DNA from: Agrostemma githago
Taxonomy: Eukaryota > Streptophyta > Magnoliopsida > Caryophyllales > Caryophyllaceae
Assembly: GCA_958450325.1 (NCBI GenBank)
Contig: OY288251.1
Location: 65,613,666-65,677,665, forward strand
Length of the DNA stretch: 64,000 nt
Direction of reading: 5' to 3'
Below, one piece after another: positions 20,802 to 33,168 of this stretch (positions are counted from its first letter, which is position 1; each line of letters starts with the position of its first letter). A program made the position numbers and the translations under genes. The notes beneath the pieces are model-generated. The model worked only from the letters and a program-made list of their open reading frames with translations. It was not told the origin of the DNA and did no database searches.

Positions 20802-23203
20802 ATGGGATACTGGAAAACAAAGGTTCTACCAAAGATACAGAAGGTTTTCGGGAAAGATGCCGCTGCCAAGAAAGCAGAGGCCGTTGAAGCATGCAAGTCC
20901 TTTGATGACTCCAAGGTTGGTCGGTCGGTCGGTCATATACATAATACATACGATCCACTACGTACTATAGTATATAATTTCATTCTTCTACGTGATTGCA
21001 TGCATACATGATACTCCATTCATGTTCCTTCATCTACTTTATTAAAGCTTAACTACTACGGAGTAATTATACTAGCTAGCTCCCCTATCTAGATTTAAGC
21101 TACACGACTGACTTTTAGTTGTTTTGTTATTGTTGACTTGCTGTGCTGCGGTTTGTTGCTGTTCATCTACAAATTTAACTATGATTTCAACCGGATTTTT
21201 TCATGTAAATAATTATTCTATAAAATCTTTGATTTTTCAACCAAACATCTCATAGATTATAGTCCCTTTGTCCGAGATTAACAAATAATCGACCTGGAAA
21301 GAGTAATTTAAAAGATCGTCATACAAACTTAACTAATGATTGATTATTTTTGTAAGGAAAAGATAGGAAAAAAATTATGAATAAAAGAAAAACATGGAGT
21401 ACAATAATAGGACGTATTAATACTTATGAAATTTTTCGTAGATATTTTTGTATTCTAAAAGCTTAATTACCATTTTTGTTTTAGATCTTATGATTCTTAC
21501 GTAAATATATAGTTAAGACAAAAATTTATCTTAAGTTAATGTCAACATGCATGTGGTATTGATATTCAACATCATCTTACTCACAATAAAATAAAATAAA
21601 ATAATAATATTAAATTTTAATACTACTCGTAGTACTTAAATTTAATTCATCGGTATGTATTTGGTGTCATGTCACGTCACCAGTGACACTAAATATTTTT
21701 TCAGATAACCTACATCTGAATTAATTAGACCATGAAAAACTATGTAAAACAATAACCAAAACATGATTGTTGCTTCAATTCATGTATATTAACATGATTA
21801 TTAATGAACTCTAATGATAGGATGAAGTAAGTAAGGAGTTTGAGGAGAAGAAGACAGAGCTCCAACCCAAAGTCTTAGAGATCTATGAAGCTTCATCAGT
21901 TGAGATTAAGGTTTGTATATAGTGCTATAACATATACTCTCTCGTCGTATAATTATAATCTATCAATAAAGGTATAATATACTGGGACGAAGCTAGGGAT
22001 GGATCGAGTATAACATCACGATTCTATTAGTAAAAGTGCAAACTACTCAACGTAGACTCTCTTATCCAAGTCCAAGTCCAACCAAACCATTATTCTTTTA
22101 TATATACCCTCTTGTGTACAAGATAAAGCAGGGTTTGGTATTGGATTTGGACAGACATGCAATATATATAATGGTCTATGATCTCGATCTCGATCCCGAT
22201 CTATATATGATGGATGCCCTAGCTTAATTAGCTAATTGTTTTGGTTGAAACCAGAGTTTGGTGAAGGACCCTAAAGTAGGCGGTCTCAAGAAACACTCGG
22301 CCAAAGTTCAGACCTTCCTCGATGACCTTGTTAAAATTGGTGAGTATATATAATTCTTAAATTACTTGCTTCAATTTCTCCTTCTAATTCCTCATATACA
22401 GCATTAAATACGAAGTACTCGTATGTACGGAGTACTACATACTCCGTAAGGTAGTAGAGTTAAGTGGTTGGGTGTTTGAAGTATATATGAAAGTTGTTTG
22501 GTACGAATATGATATGTTAGTTCCGTGGACCCATCCCAGTGAGTTGTATTGCTCCATATCATCAAGACATCAACTAAACTACCCGTATTGTCTAGCTGGA
22601 TTTATTGACAAGTTGCAAGACAACATGTGTGTAACTACATCATACAAACTGTCATTTTACTAACGACAATCAACTTTCCATCATCCGGCTCCATTTTGTA
22701 ACCCTACCTAGACAGACTATATCATCTCTAATTATGGCTTTATCAATATCAATAATTATCATCCCCACCTAATCAAACCTGGCCTTTAGGTGGATGCATT
22801 ATATATGTACTCCATATTTGATGATTATATATATTGTAAATTATTGTAATGACAAATACTCATTATTGATGCTGCAGAGTTCCCGGGATCTAAATCTGTT
22901 AGTGATGTCAGTTCAAAGTATGGACCGGGATTGGTTTCAGCCCCAATAACATTTATCTTTGAAAAAGTCTCGACTTTTGTAGTCGTTGAAGAGAAACCCA
23001 GAGAGATAGAGGCTCCTCCATCAGCAACCACTGAACCTGAGACAACTGTCGTAACCACTGAGGGCACTACTGATCGAGAAATAGTTGTCCAAGAGGATAA
23101 ATTGAAAGAAGAGACGGTTGTCGAAGCACCCACCACAACCCCGAGTAAGGAAGACCCTCCAAAAGTGGAGGAGACACCGGTTGAGGAACCACCAAAAGCT
23201 TGA
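20802..23203 (+). CDS. PCAP1: PCaP1/DREPP-type plasma-membrane cation-binding protein
   Basis: Four coding exons with canonical sites: 20802-20915, 21821-21910, 22255-22339 and 22878-23203 (TGA); 204 residues. The N-terminus MGYWKTKVLPKIQKVF matches the DREPP family. Gly2 is the known myristoylation site and the basic helix binds phosphoinositides and calcium/calmodulin. KKTELQPKVLEIYEASS, LVKDPKVGGLKKHS, and EFPGSKSVSD...GPGLVSAPITFIFEKVSTF follow as in Arabidopsis PCaP1. The C-terminal 75 residues are acidic and P/E/T/V-rich, the variable metal-binding tail. These proteins are peripheral plasma-membrane proteins linked to Ca2+/PIP signalling and microtubule or actin severing. Introns are 905, 344 and 538 bases, without obvious large insertions. 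The total coding length of 615 is divisible by three. The family is certain; one-to-one orthology to PCaP1 is not. Confidence 0.93.
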
Positions 23204-23764
23204 ATGTGAACTTCTATACATGCTACCCAAAAATCTATTCTATGTTCATACATCATTTGCCAAATCAACACTTTACTCCTACTTTATTATTTGTCCATTT
23301 GTGAAAATTTGTGGTCTTGTATTTATTTTTGGAATGTTTCCATAGCATATATCGTCATTGCCTTATGTACGCAGTATATTTTTTCTTTCTTTTAAACGTG
23401 TAAATTATCATTATTCCTTTTCCTAGTTTTCTTTTATTATCAAAATATTTTTCATTTTATGATCTTGTTAACGAAATATTGTTTTATTAGTGCAAAATTT
23501 GTGGGTAACGCACTGTTTTTTAATTACTTTTTTTGTTTATAAGAACATAGTGATTTATATCACATAATTATGAGTGTATCATGATAAAATTATTATGGAT
23601 TTTTCTAAAATGTATCAATTCACGAACAACGATTTAACAACTTCAAAACTCAATATTCGACGATCTCACACTAACTCACGCACTATATATTATATATATG
23701 ATAATATTGGAAGAATGATAATTTTGATAAATTTGTACTTCTCCTTATGCTTACCAAATTATTA
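23204..23764 (+). other. 3' flank of the PCaP-like gene
   Basis: AT-rich 3' UTR and downstream DNA. No further gene is seen; the polyadenylation site is not identified with confidence. Confidence 0.4.
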
Positions 23765-23947
23765 CTCCCTCCATTTCAACGAAAGTTTTCACTTTTTCTT
23801 TTTTTCGTAAATTTCTTTGATAGCTTTCACTTTCTTTTTTGGTATCAATCTTCTCTCTTGCATAAGTGTCCATCTCTCTCTACTTTTGAATATTTTATTA
23901 AAAATGTGTCATTTTTTAGGTAAAAACTATCGTTGAAATGGAGGAAG
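23765..23947. mobile_element. Stowaway MITE
   Basis: 183 bases, CTCCCTCCATTTCAACG...CGTTGAAATGGAGGAAG, flanked by TA. Tc1/mariner-type TIRs; no coding capacity. Confidence 0.8.
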
Positions 23948-24000
23948 TATTTCAAATGCAATATTGTTTTTTTACTAAGCTATCTCATTGTTTTTGGGGG

Positions 24001-27000
24001 GTTTTTTTCTACATAATACCCCGAGTTTTTTTGTATTCTATGTGGTACGTACCCCTGCGAATTTCATAACACACGTGGTACCCCTGAGTTCTATACTTAT
24101 GTAGTTGGCTTACCCTTACTAACTCCCTCCGTTAAATTTTTTCTCAAATTCCGCCATTAACTGATGAGGTAGCGGATCAATTATCTAATAATAACCCTAA
24201 TCTATATCATAATCAAACTAACTACCTAACTTATCCTTTATTAATTAATCTTTTTATCCCTCTCACTTCCTTTAAAACAATTTAAAAACATCAAAACCTA
24301 AAACCCTTTCCACTTTTCCTTTTGACTTCCTTTGCTTGCTTGTCCTTCCCATCTTCATCTTCGACATCCTTCCCAGCTTGTTCTTCGACATTGTTCTGCA
24401 ACCGCAACTCCAAGACCTGCTAAGGTATTACTCATATCTTCTTCATCTTTGTCGTATAACCGTATTGTTGTTTTTGTCTCTTCACTTTTGATTCTCATGG
24501 TGATCTGGTTTTGAATATTCCTTAAATTGTTTATGCACGTCACCCCATCAATTATGCTTGTTATTTCTAGTAAAGATTGAGTCTTGTAAGATGGATAGTA
24601 TTTAGTATCGTCCTTTTCAATTTTATCTTGTTTATTCAGTAAAGTTTTTGTCTTTTATCTTTAACTTTGCAATCTCTGCTTATTAATTAAGTATTCCGAT
24701 GTTTCTGGGTTTTATTTCCAGTATGGATGAAGCGATTTTGCAAATACATTGGTTGGGTCGTAATTAAAGTTGACATTGTGATTGATGATATAGATAGGTG
24801 TTTACTCATTGATGTGTATAATGACTTATATGATGAAGTAGAGAAGGTTAAGATGTCATTACCCAAGCACCCTTCTTTAGGATATAGTTGGAGAATGGGT
24901 CATGCTTACTCAAGGGATAGATGATAAAGACCTAATGATGATGCTGAGTAGGAAATCACTTAATGAGCCTGTGGCTATATGGATAGGTTCTGAGAAGCAT
25001 CCATGTAATACTTTAAGTATGGCTAGGACTTTAAGGGTCTGTTTAGATTTTAAAAAAAAGGAAGGAAAGGGAGGGGATGAGGAAGACCGGAGGGGAGGGA
25101 AGGAAATTGAAAATGAGGGAAGATTGTTTGGATAACAAAAATCGGAAAGAAAGGGAAGGAGGGGAAGGATGATAAGTGTCTATTACTTGTATTAGGAAGA
25201 AGAATATTAAATAAACAAAATATATAATGACAACTTCATCATGTTATTTGCTTGAGTAATGAGTACTTGCGTAAAAAAAGTTTGACTTGCTTATTAATTT
25301 TTGGAACCTACAATTTCTGTAATCACAATGAATATAAAAAGCAAACAAATGAACAGAATGGAGGGAGTATATTTTTTTACTTAAAAACTGGTAAAAAACG
25401 TTAAAAAAAAATCTTATCCTAACCTGATTCACCCGTGACGAGAAAAAAACAAGGCATAAAAGAACTGAACTGAGTGCGTCTGAACTGAACTGAGTGCGTC
25501 TGAACTGAACTGAACTAAAAGTGGCAGAATATAAATACAAAAAAACATGTCTTATCTTAACTCGACTCATCCGTGATGAAAAATAAGCATAATTTTTCTA
25601 TCTACTTTTTTTATCTTAATCTGACTCACGCGTAACAGGGAAAAAAAAAACAAGGAAATGAAACAAGTGTAATTGAGTTTTCTTAGTTATTGTTCCAAAA
25701 TGAAGAGGATGACCAATGTGATATAGAGGGAGTATCATTTTCCCTCCAAATCTTGTCAACTTTGACAAGATTTCATTTTGGTCTAAAATGAAGAAACTCG
25801 TTCAATTCCCTCAACTTTCTTCTCCTCCATTTCTCTCCCTCCCTCCTTAAATTGTATCCAAACAAAGGGAAATGCATTTCCCTTTTCCTCCATTTCCCTC
25901 TATCCAAACGAACCCTAAGCATTTCTAATAAGGTGGAAACAACACAAGTTGAGGAAATTGTTACTGTTGCTAGCAATAAGTCAAGCCCTCCTAAGAAACA
26001 AATGAGGAAAATACTTGTAGTTAGGAGAAACACTAGGTCAACCAATGTTGTAAGTGAGGGTACAAATGCAACTACAACTACCCTTGAACCTAGTATAGAT
26101 GAACCTAAAGGTAGTGCCACAATCATTTCATCAGTTCAAACCCCTAGAAGAAGCCTTTGGTTGAGCCAATCTACTAATTTAGGTGAACCATTTGAATCAA
26201 CCCAATTCATACAACCAACCCAACCCACTACCATTGAACCTACTGTGACACAATCCAATGGCAGTGAACCTACTATGACAGTGACTCAGCAGTCTGCTCA
26301 GTCAAGAGTTAAAATGTCCAAAACAACAGCCTTGAGGAGAAATCTTTTTGTTCACATAGGAGCAATGTGGCCTGGGGGAGGGAAGTAATAGTAAGAGTAG
26401 GGAAATCATTGGTAATACCACATGATAGGAATACAAACGATGATGTTGATGAGATGGATGAGGAAGGGGAGAGTGATAGCTCTTACAAACTCTTAGATGA
26501 TGAGGATGATGTCTTAGGAGAGGATGATGAGGGGGATGTAAGTGGTTTAGAGGATGAGGACAGTTTGATACTCTCTAGTCCTGAATTCATTGATGATGGG
26601 TATGTACCATTTTCTGAGAATGGTTGGTCAGGTGAAAGAGAGGGTACTATGGTCAGGTTGCAAGAAATGGTGAGGTGTATCAAGACCCTGATTTTGGGGT
26701 AATTAGGCTGAGACATTGGATGTTATTCATGGACAAGGAGCCTTTAAAGGATGTTGTAAAATATTACTGTGTCCAAGAAGATTTCGATTTAGTTGTCCAA
26801 AAGTTTGACAATGTCAGGTTTACTGCTGATTGTGTCACCCTAACATGTCCATGGAGAATACATGCTAGTGTTCTTCCTAACGGTATTACTTGCGCCATCA
26901 AAACTATTAGGAACCCTGAACATATGGTTGTGCTGATGTTAGGACAAAAAATCCTATAACTAACTGTAAGTGGGTGGCCAAAAAACTAATAGAAGACAGT

Positions 27001-27512
27001 AGGGCTAATCCAGCACATCCCAACTAGGAGTGTTCAGAATCTTTTACAGGAGGGATATGGGATACAAATGACAAACTCTAGTGTCTACAAAAAGAAAGAC
27101 ATGGCCATGAGAGAGATCAATGGTGGTTATGATGAGTCATACAAATTGCTTCCTAGGTATTGTGAAATTCTTAAGGCAACCAATGTAGGTAGTGTGGCTA
27201 ACTGTGCTTGGGTACAAATGAAGACAATACACCAGAGAGAGCACTTCAGTTCAAGAGTCATTTCATCTCATTCGGAGCAATGACTAAAGGTTTGATTAAA
27301 GGTTGCAGAAGCCTGATTGGTGTTGATGGTACACATTTAAAGGGAAATTGTGGGGGTGTGTTGTTGTCAGCTCTCACTCTTGATGACAGCAATGAGTTAT
27401 TCCCCATAGCAATCGCAGTAGTGGAGTCAAAGAACAAGGACAGATGGTCTAATTTCTTTTGGCACCTCAAACACACTTTGAAGGATAGTGGTAGAGATGA
27501 TTGGATCATAAT
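24001..27512 (+). pseudogene. MULE (Mutator-like) transposase gene, decayed and 3'-truncated
   Basis: A MULE-type terminal region starts at about 24001 (gtttttttctac, then spaced tacccc blocks), followed by a leader and coding remnants from about 24722. Recognisable parts: an acidic N-terminal region; the MuDR N-terminal domain at about 26675-26935 (DVVKYYCVQEDFDLVVQKFD, CPWRIHAS); and the start of the MULE DDE core at about 27280-27510 (LIGVDGTHLKGNCGGVLLSA, carrying the first catalytic Asp, and ALTLDDSNELFPIAIAVV). Frame changes near 24770, 26385, 26700 and 27060-27200 break it. A MITE (25035-25915) interrupts the N-terminal half. The gene stops at about 27512 where LTR-like DNA begins; the remaining catalytic residues, zinc finger and right TIR are gone. 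Confidence 0.8.
25035..25915. mobile_element. PIF/Harbinger-type MITE inside the MULE gene
   Basis: 881 bases, GGGTCTGTTTAG...CCAAACGAACCC, with a TAA duplication at 25032-25034 and 25916-25918. Long purine-rich (left) and pyrimidine-rich (right) inverted arms. The MULE coding sequence resumes on both sides, showing the order of insertion. Confidence 0.8.
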
Positions 27513-29360
27513 TGTAACAACCTGGATTTTTGATGACTTAAATTAATAGATAATGCGGAAAGTTATCTAAGTCATTTAATTAAAATTATATCAAAGTGTA
27601 AATAAATCCGGATCGCTACGGATCCTTACAACAAACGACTATTAATTACATAGTCTCGATTCACTTAGTACAGAATATATAAATTGTATTTTATACAAAA
27701 CATATTATTAAATCTCTCTCGCTCAATTCTCCAACGTCTTAGACCTGCAAAAAAAAAACAGTGGACGTTGAGCGGGACAGCAACCAAGTCGTTCATCTAA
27801 CATCACCTCGTACACATAAGACAATCATGTGAATAACAAATAATATGCTTACAAAAATATTAAAGGATATCACGTAACAGATAGTTTCCTTTAATTCAAT
27901 TAAGCAACATGTGAGGTGATGAAAATGGTAAAGTTTAGAAGATGGGACATTGGCAGTCATTTGATTTTAAAATCATTTTTCACGTAAATAGAGAATAAAC
28001 ACACGAGTCGTGGCTTCTAGTATCACCGCTACACCCTATTGGCTTGCATCTCACCAATAGAAGTAACTGTGTTACCGACTCGTAGACCGAACCGATCTTA
28101 TGAGGTTTACATCTCACCCATAAGGCTCAATTGGGCCCGAACTTCTATTATATTATATGTTTATTCAAACGGGGTTCTGGGCGAAATGAAAGCCGATGAT
28201 TACATTCTCTGCATCATCAAGAGGGAACCCGCAGTTTTCAGAATCCTGTTCTGCCCCCGCTATCTATCTAGGTGGTAATACTGATCAAGTACTTGTCTAT
28301 ACATGCGCACATACCCTACGCAGACTCTTGAACCGTAGCTGTCTCTGTCGTAGGACGACTACCTTAAACACTCGGTCGACTCTCGGACCGCAGCCTCCGA
28401 GTCTGCTTTTCATTACAAGTGCAGTCGAAACACCACATATGGTAGAATCCAACACAAGCTATTCGTCCCAAACTCGCATCGTAAACCTTATATAAAAGTC
28501 GCCCGTGAACAAGTAATATTTTATTTAGTGACCTTTAATAATTGGTCAGACTCATTTGAAACAGTCAAATCCTCCAATACTGACTTTCAGTGTGACAACA
28601 TTATACTTTAATCCTCAAGTGTCACCCGAAACATTATATCCCAAATATCGTATAACTTTTATTTGAAAATAAGAGTTTCTTTAAAAGAGGTTTTATATTA
28701 AAATAAAATTAAAGTATAATAAAATATTATTTTAAAATTTAAAGTTTCTGTAATAATATAAAAGTTTACAAATATAAAATATAAAATTTCTTTGACGTGG
28801 AATCACTTTATAAAATATAAATTACTTTGACGTGTAAATCACTTTAAAGTATACGTGTAAAATATAAAATATCAAAATTTTAAATTTTATTTTAATAAAA
28901 TTTGACGTAGAATTAATTTTAATAATTATGAACGTCGTATAAAAGTTTCAGAATAAATTCATTTATTATAGAAAATGTGATTATAAGTTTATGCCTTTAT
29001 AAAAATATAAGAGGAGTAAAAATTTAATCCATAAAAAAATAATAAAAATACTAAAGCCAAATTTAAACTTGAACATATCATAAATAAGTAAAAAAATCAA
29101 CAAGATCAGAGGAACAAATAATATAAAATGAAATTTATAGGTATAAGAACATAAATAACACATAAAAATACAAATAACATGAATTTAAAATAACGTAAGT
29201 AAGTTTTACTCTCTTTAGGTTCTTTTAACCATTTTATCAATTTCTCGAATAAACAGAAATGTAAAGGTGATAATTAAATTTAACAAGTGATAATTTAGTC
29301 AAGTTGAATTTAGTCATACGTAACATAAATAAGATATCACGTAACATTTTTATATACATA
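27513..29360 (-). other. AT-rich LTR-like sequence (left part)
   Basis: It begins TGTAACAACCTGGATTTTT, a typical plant LTR terminus, exactly where the MULE gene breaks off. It contains no coding sequence and becomes extremely AT-rich from 28600. The copia element at 29361 lies within or beside it, and the AT-rich DNA continues at 35942. No matching CA end or target duplication was found, so its class and limits are uncertain. Confidence 0.35.
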
Positions 29361-29572
29361 TATTAGAATATGTAAATATTCTCTTATTGTTCCGTTCATA
29401 CTCAGTCAAACATTGATGTATATTTGTTGCTATTCTTTAGTGATTTGTTACTATTTTGTAGTATAGAAGATCCTTCATATGAGGAAGGAATCTCCACTGA
29501 TTGAGGATGTAATTTGTATATATAGGTCTCTTGTAACCTTTATCAAGATAGGCAAAATATTATCTTCTTATA
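29361..29572 (+). repeat. 5' LTR of copia element
   Basis: 212 bases ending at the Met-tRNA primer site. It carries ttgtatatataggtctc, a probable TATA region, about 60 bases before its end. Confidence 0.9.
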
Positions 29573-29588
29573 TGGTATCAGAGCCAGG
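29573..29588 (+). other. Primer-binding site (initiator tRNA-Met) of copia element
   Basis: TGGTATCAGAGCCAGG begins directly after the 5' LTR and is the standard plant copia primer site. Confidence 0.9.
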
Positions 29589-29728
29589 GGTCACGAGTTC
29601 GAACCCTGGTAGACCCAATATCTCGAACTCTCAAGTGGAATCTCAGCACACGGTACGGGGGAGCCGGTGCGCAATAACCACTCTTCAAGCCCAAAGGGCA
29701 TTCGAGTGAGGGGGCGTAATAGAATATA

Positions 29729-31714
29729 AACGAGCCTCAACCATCGCAACAAGGACAAGCTTTTATTGCTCAACCAAGCACTGGTGCATCGATAGGAGCT
29801 CTCGTTCCAACGGACCTCACTGCCATGATGCAATCCCTTTCTCTTCAGCAGCCGGATGACAACTATTATATGGACACGGGCGCGTCGTCGCACATGACAT
29901 CCAATAATGGTAACCTTTCTTCTTATTCTTCTTTGAGTAAAAATCGTCATATAATAGTCGGAAATGGCGACGCAATTCCAATTGTCGGTCATGGTGCTAT
30001 GACTCTTGCTTCCCCTCACCCACCTCTTACATTAAAAAATGTCCTTCATGTTCCTAACCTAATTAAGAACTTGGTCTCTGTTAGAAAATTCACCATTGAC
30101 AATCGTGTTTCTGTTGAGTTTGATCCTTTTGATTTTACTGTGAAGGATCTCAAGACGGGGATGCCGATTATGAGAAGCAATAGCACGGGGGATCTCTATC
30201 CCCTCCATGCCTCGACACATGTCTCAAATCATGTTGCTCACCCTCAAGCCTACCCCGTCGTCTCGCCTACTACTTGGCATAGCCGCCTAGGTCATCCGGG
30301 CTCCGATATTTTAAATTCACTATGTACTCACAAAACTTTATTTTGTCATCCTATTAATAAGACATCCATTTGCAATTCATGTCAACTTGGAAAGCACATT
30401 AAATTGCCTTTTGCTACGTCTCTGTCTCAAACTTTTGCTCCTTTTGATATATTGCACACGAATTTGTGGACTTCTCCTGTTTTAAGTACTCTCAATCACC
30501 GGTATTATGTGTTATTTCTCGATGACTACACTAATTTTTTGTGGACATTCCCTCTCACACATAAGTCACATGTGTTTCAGATTTTCACCAAATTTTATAA
30601 TATGGTCAATACCCAATTCAATATTGCCATTAAAACCCTTCAATGTGATAATGGTCGGGAATATGGCAACTCCGCTCTCCACAAATTTTTTGAGTCTAAG
30701 GGAATGATATTTCAGTTTTCCTGCCCACACACCTCACCACAAAACGGTAAGGCGGAGCCCAAAATCCGAACCATTAATAACACAATACGAACTCTCCTTA
30801 TTCATGCTCACATACCCCCTTCGATGTGGCACCATGCTTTAGCCATGGCTACATACATTCACAATGTCATCCCAAGCAAAGCCAGCCATCACCATTCCCC
30901 TACATCGAGTCTTTACCATCATATGCCCTCATATGACCACCTTAAGACATTTGGTTGTCTTTGCTATCCCCACAACCCACCCACCACCATTCACAAACTT
31001 GCCCCACGAGCTACCCCGTGCGTGTTTTGCAAATATCCGGCAAATCACCGTGGTTACAAATGTTTAGATTTGACTACTAATAAGGTCATTATATCTCGAC
31101 ATGTGACTTTTGATGAATCCACTTTTACATTTGCTACAAAAGAGAAGGTGTCACCTTCGTCCTATAAATTTCTTAATAATGACCCATCACCCTATATCTT
31201 ACATCAAACTACCCAACAAACAACCACCCCCGGACCCACTGCCGAAAATAGCTCCCCTACCACCCCTGTCCGCGACGGTCCCTCGTCTGCCCCGACAGAC
31301 CGCAGCACCATCTCACTCCCTCCCGGCCCTGACTCTCCTCCCACCCCGGCTGTATCTCCGTCGCCTACCCGTGACTCACAACCACCACAAACAACTAGCC
31401 TAGCCCCCTCACATCAAATGAAAACCTGGGCTCAACTTGGCATTTTCAAACCCAAACACCCCTTTAATCTTTGCTCAACAACCACGCTGTCACCCGTCCC
31501 AAAAAGCCCACTTCTTGCCCTTAATGACCCAAATTGGAATCGCGCCATGTACGACGAATTCGACGCACTCATTAAGAATAAGACCTGGGTTCTTGTGCCA
31601 CGACCTCCCAATGTGAATATAACACGGTGTATCTGGTTGTTTAAGCACAAATTTAAAGCTAATGGTGATTTGGAGCGATACAAAGCTCTGCTTGTTGTCA
31701 ATGGTAGGTCTCAG
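29729..31714 (+). pseudogene. Copia pol, first half: protease, integrase, start of RT
   Basis: The open frame enters before the ATG at 29825; the in-frame codons from about 29729 (QGQAFIAQPSTGAS) are the tail of a gag whose body is missing. Protease active site DTGASSHMT is at 29873. The GAG-pre-integrase motif WHSRLGHPG and an H...C..C zinc finger follow. In the integrase core the second Asp (QCDNGREYG) and the Glu (NGKAE) are present, but the first position reads HTNLWTS where copia integrases have HSDLW, so the first catalytic Asp appears to be Asn. A P/T/S-rich linker (about 31200-31400) leads to the RT start (YDEFDALIKNKTWVLVPRP). The frame is broken at 31714 by the nested solo LTR. Confidence 0.9.
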
Positions 31715-32009
31715 TGTTGTGTGCCAAATTTGGACCGTTTTTCCTCTCATTTAGACCTGTTTTTCCTCTGTTTTGCGAGACTTGAGCGCGATTATCGCCG
31801 TATTTTGAGTAATTCTCGCATTAGTGTATCTCTTTTACATTTTACGTGTTTTTGGTAGTTTTCTGTCTATTTTGATAGGATTTTCGACCAAAAACGAATC
31901 TGAGCTTCTACGAGCATGAGAGAGACACAGTCCAAAGAGCAAAGCACACAACCGAAAGTTCAAGTAATCCAATTGATCGACAAAGAAAGAGACCGGAAAA
32001 GAGGCAGAG

Positions 32010-32235
32010 TATCACCGGGCGAAATTTCGCCCGACGATATTTTCCACCTCCCGAAGATTTTCGTGGGCAATTCCCACTGGGCGAAACGACCAGGCAAAAT
32101 TTCGCCCACCGGGTGAAATTTCGCCCGATGGAGAAAGATGCCAAAAATAGTGATTCGAGAAGAAAATCTCACCGGGTGAAATTTCACCCGGTGGTGCCTA
32201 TGTCGTCAAGCCGCGGGGTGAAACTTCACCCCATG
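32010..32235. repeat. Cluster of gggcgaaatttcgccc-type palindromes
   Basis: At least four perfect or near-perfect inverted repeats built on (c)gggYgaaa-tttcRccc(g) stand within about 220 bases: near 32015, 32095-32130, 32170-32192 (accgggtgaaatttcacccg) and 32215-32232 (ggggtgaaacttcacccc). They alternate between cgccc and caccc forms. The surroundings are ordinary LTR sequence. Function unknown. Confidence 0.7.
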
Positions 32236-32551
32236 AAGATGCAAAGGGTGAAGGTCTAGCTTAATGAAGAGAAATTGGATTATAGGCCTTAAGCTTGTGT
32301 GACCCATTAAGAAACACTTTAAATACTTAACCTAGGGTTTTGTGCCACTCTTGAGCCTTGAGTGTGCCTTGAGTGAGCCTCTTAGGAGTAGGAGTAGTGT
32401 AGAGGATTTCCATAGTAGTAGTAGTAGTAGTTCACATAGTAAAAATTCCATAGATTTAGTAAAACTCTCTCAGTATTAGATTAGATCTACTATTAATTTG
32501 TAATCAAAGCTTCCATCTTTAGTTGAAGATTGTGCTTATATTGAAGATTCA

Positions 32552-33168
32552 GGGGCCGTTTGGTTCGCAAAAGGGTATAGGGTTGGAATCAGGAATCAAA
32601 CCAAGGTGGTATGGGGTTGGAACTTGATTCCTGATACTTGGTGGTTGGATCATTTTTAGATGATTTGGAATCAAATTTGAAATTCTATTTTTTTTAAATT
32701 ATATTCAATAATCTTAGAAGTATTTTAAATATTATAAAAAGTTAATAAACTTCTTTTAGATAATTTAGTACTAACATTACTATATAAAATCTAAAAAAAT
32801 TTAGCACGAAAGATTAATAAAATAAATTCCATTACAAAAGTCTCTTGCTGACGATATAAAACAATGAATTACATTAATGAATTTTTTTTAAAAAAATTAA
32901 TATTTCAAATTAGTTTTCTCAATAAAATATTTCAGTCATTATATTCCAACAAAAAAAATTTGACTAAAGTTTTTTGGAAAGTAAACATAATTGATTTCAA
33001 GGGTATGAGTCTCATACCCACCCCCTCTCTTGGGTATGAGAAACTCATACCTTGAGGGTTTGAGGTATGGGTATGAACCTGCAAAATTTGCCAACCAAAC
33101 ATAAGGTATGGGTTTGAGTCATTCTAAACCCATACCTCATACATCTTTTGAGCGAACCAAACGGCCCC
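32552..33168. mobile_element. MITE, PIF/Harbinger-like
   Basis: 617 bases with perfect 17-bp TIRs GGGGCCGTTTGGTTCGC and a 3-bp duplication tca on each side. The interior is AT-rich with inverted ggtatggg/catacc arms. The 3-bp duplication fits Harbinger (CACTA also gives 3 bp but has different ends). Confidence 0.75.

Noticed and set aside
26483..26716. Minus-strand serine-rich frame
   Set aside because: Antisense shadow of the acidic Asp/Glu-rich region of the MULE gene.
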